This document shows, piece after piece, positions 62,709 through 64,000 of a stretch of DNA of 64,000 bases. This DNA is from Sphingomonas sp. Leaf67 (GTDB taxonomy: Bacteria > Pseudomonadota > Alphaproteobacteria > Sphingomonadales > Sphingomonadaceae). A model generated the notes under the pieces. It saw nothing but the letters and a program-made list of their open reading frames with translations, ran no database searches and was not told the origin of the DNA. The translations under genes were made by a program, and so were the position numbers. The DNA lies in contig NZ_LMLP01000001.1 in NCBI RefSeq assembly GCF_001421965.1, forward strand, positions 1,088,916-1,152,915, given 5' to 3'. The stretch's first letter is position 1, and every line of letters begins with the position of its first letter.

Positions 62709-63731
62709 GTGGGGAACGTCACGACTGTAGGTCTCGATATCGCGAAGAACGTGTTTCAGGTGCACGGCGTTAACGCTGAAGGTGCGGCGGTGGTCCGGCA
62801 GCGGTTGAGCCGCGGGCGCATGCTAAAGTTCTTCGCCAAGCTGCCGCCATGTCTGGTCGGCATCGAGGCGTGCGCAACCTCGCACTACTGGGCGCGCGAG
62901 CTTGTCGCGCTCGGTCATGACGTGAAGCTTATGCCGGCGCAGTACGTGAAGCCGTACGTCAAGCGCGGTAAGAACGATGCAGCCGATGCCGAGGCGATCT
63001 GCGAGGCGGTGACACGGCCGACGATGCGCTTCGTCGGCATCAAGTCGCCCGAGCAGCAGAGCGCGATGATGCTGCATCGTGTCCGCCTGATCCTCAACCG
63101 CCAGCGGACGCAGCTGTCGAATGCGATGCGAGCGCACTTGGCCGAGTTCGGGATTGCAGCGCCGATCGGGAGGAACGGTATCGAGCAGCTCCTCGACGTA
63201 ATTGCCGACCCGACCGACAATCGAGTGCCGGCCGATGCACGGTTCTGTCTGGAGATGCTGGCGGCTCAGTTGCGCATCGTAAAAGAACAGATCCTTGAGA
63301 ACGACCGCCGCATCTTGGCCAGCGCGCGCGAGACCGAGCTTGGCCGTCGGCTGATGGAGATACCCGGCGTGGGCCCACTGCTCGCCAGCGCCATCGTCGC
63401 CACCGTGCCTGACCCGGCAATCTTCCGTTCGGGCCGTAACCTGGCTGCCTGGATCGGGCTGGTACCGCGGCAGAACTCGAGCGGTGGCAAAGAGCGGCTC
63501 GGCGGCATAACCAAGGCCGGGCACCAGTATCTGCGCCAGATGCTGATCGTCGGCGCCATGGCGGTAGTGCGCTTTGCCGAGCGGAACGGAGCCAAACGGC
63601 CGTGGCTTGTCCAGCTACTTGCCCGGCGGAAGACGAAGGTCGCGGCGGTCGCGCTCGCCAACAAGAACGCCCGCATGATCTGGGCGATGATGGCCAGCGG
63701 CGAACGGTATCGGGAGCCGCAGGTCGCGTAA
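62709..63731 (+). CDS. IS1111-group transposase (DEDD recombinase)
   Basis: 340 residues from GTG 62709, after GGAAGGAG. RuvC-like N-domain: TVGLDIAKNVFQVHG (Asp), LVGIEACATSHYWA (Glu), KRGKNDAADAEAICEA (Asp-Asp). C-terminal Tnp20-type domain with EIPGVGPLLASAIV, AWIGLVPRQNSSGGKERLGG (catalytic Ser region) and NKNARMIWAM. IS110-family enzymes are RNA-guided by a bridge RNA, which in the IS1111 group is encoded at the right end. Confidence 0.92.
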   Translation: MGNVTTVGLDIAKNVFQVHGVNAEGAAVVRQRLSRGRMLKFFAKLPPCLVGIEACATSHYWARELVALGHDVKLMPAQYVKPYVKRGKNDAADAEAICEAVTRPTMRFVGIKSPEQQSAMMLHRVRLILNRQRTQLSNAMRAHLAEFGIAAPIGRNGIEQLLDVIADPTDNRVPADARFCLEMLAAQLRIVKEQILENDRRILASARETELGRRLMEIPGVGPLLASAIVATVPDPAIFRSGRNLAAWIGLVPRQNSSGGKERLGGITKAGHQYLRQMLIVGAMAVVRFAERNGAKRPWLVQLLARRKTKVAAVALANKNARMIWAMMASGERYREPQVA

Positions 63732-63977
63732 TTAGGATACGGAGCGGGCAACCGCGCCGCACGAGGTTGGAAAGGGCGAACAGGAGCTAATGCAACAAGC
63801 CGGTTGAACCGCCGGATCGGGAAAACCCACAATGACCCAAGCACCTCGAGTGCGCGGATGTGATCGGGACCCGAGACGCGCGAATGGCATTACGGCCAGC
63901 GGCTACATGTCGCACCAACAGGTCGGACACATGGCCGCACCAACCAGCAATGCTAGGCGAATGTCGTACTTGCCAAC
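63732..63977 (+). ncRNA. candidate bridge-RNA region of the IS1111 element
   Basis: The right non-coding end between the transposase stop and the right inverted repeat is about 245 nt. In IS1111-group elements the bridge RNA is read from this end. The segment has several short complementary stretches (for example ACCGCGCCGC and GCCGGTTGAACCGCCGG), but I cannot predict the fold or the guide loops by eye. Confidence 0.45.
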
Positions 63978-64000
63978 GGAGGGCCGTCCACACATGGGTC

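Larger units (their letters stand above)
62642..63992 (+). mobile_element. IS1111-group element (IS110 family), complete
   Basis: About 1.35 kb with one transposase. Subterminal inverted repeats TGGACGGCTCTCC (62650-62662) and GGAGGGCCGTCCA (63978-63990) agree at 12 of 13 positions, the usual IS1111 arrangement. The long non-coding right end (after 63731) fits the group. Exact outer ends are estimates. Confidence 0.8.

Noticed and set aside
1..64000. CRISPR array, rRNA or tRNA genes
   Set aside because: No regularly spaced repeats of 25-40 bp and no complete tRNA or rRNA signature were found.

Overview
The window looks like the chromosome of a Sphingomonas-type alphaproteobacterium. The GC content is high throughout. 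The SOS operator is the alphaproteobacterial GTTC-N7-GTTC type. Several small genes (DUF6961-like, Excalibur, the HGG/ALKHG-type phage protein) match families I associate with sphingomonads. Ordinary chromosomal genes alternate with several layers of mobile DNA.

Layout. 1-2775 (minus strand) is the end of a podovirus-like prophage: a lytic transglycosylase cut by the window edge, two ejection-type virion proteins and a small protein. 2946-3679 (plus) has a thermonuclease-like protein, a DUF6961-like protein and a tiny membrane protein. 3789-9384 has a repeat-containing secreted-type protein, a LexA-controlled umuDC operon, an SRAP (HMCES/YedK) protein, a divergent glucokinase-like protein and a Crp/Fnr regulator. 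9535-15962 has small phage-like genes, a secreted protein, an Excalibur protein, a ZIP metal transporter, a response regulator, a GH43 lipoprotein with an esterase, and a secreted protein. An IS5-family (IS427-like) element with a -1 frameshifted transposase lies at 16057-16900. 17069-23814 (minus) is a compact phage or satellite replication/integration module: small HTH proteins, CHC2/TOPRIM primase, RepA-like ATPase, excisionase and P4-type integrase. 23947-34427 is a mobilisable element: large serine recombinase, an operon of unknown genes, a MobA/MobL-type relaxase, an oriT-like inverted repeat, and a divergent four-gene operon.

34503-53245 is a defence island. It contains three gene blocks. 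(a) A sigma-like protein, an SNF2 helicase and a sacsin-like GHKL ATPase are translationally coupled. (b) An AAA ATPase and a subtilisin-like protease (ietAS-type) are followed by a DUF3223-like gene. (c) A cytosolic LCAT-like lipase, a trypsin-like protease with a STAND-like tail, and a STAND NTPase form an operon that I do not recognise as a named system. A two-zinc-site HNH-like protein lies between (b) and (c). Block (c) is the best candidate for an undescribed system. The inferred logic is that the NTPase senses, the trypsin protein relays or processes, and the phospholipase-like enzyme attacks the membrane of the infected cell.

54005-62329 returns to chromosomal genes: a PadR regulator with its membrane partner, two beta-lactamase-fold hydrolases, a GH51/GH43 arabinose-releasing pair, a small membrane protein, a decayed bile-acid:Na symporter (BASS) gene and an NTF2-like secreted protein. 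Three copies of a dispersed intergenic repeat occur here. The window ends in an IS1111-group (IS110 family) element whose left end is duplicated in tandem with a 100-bp period. No rRNA, tRNA or CRISPR array was seen.
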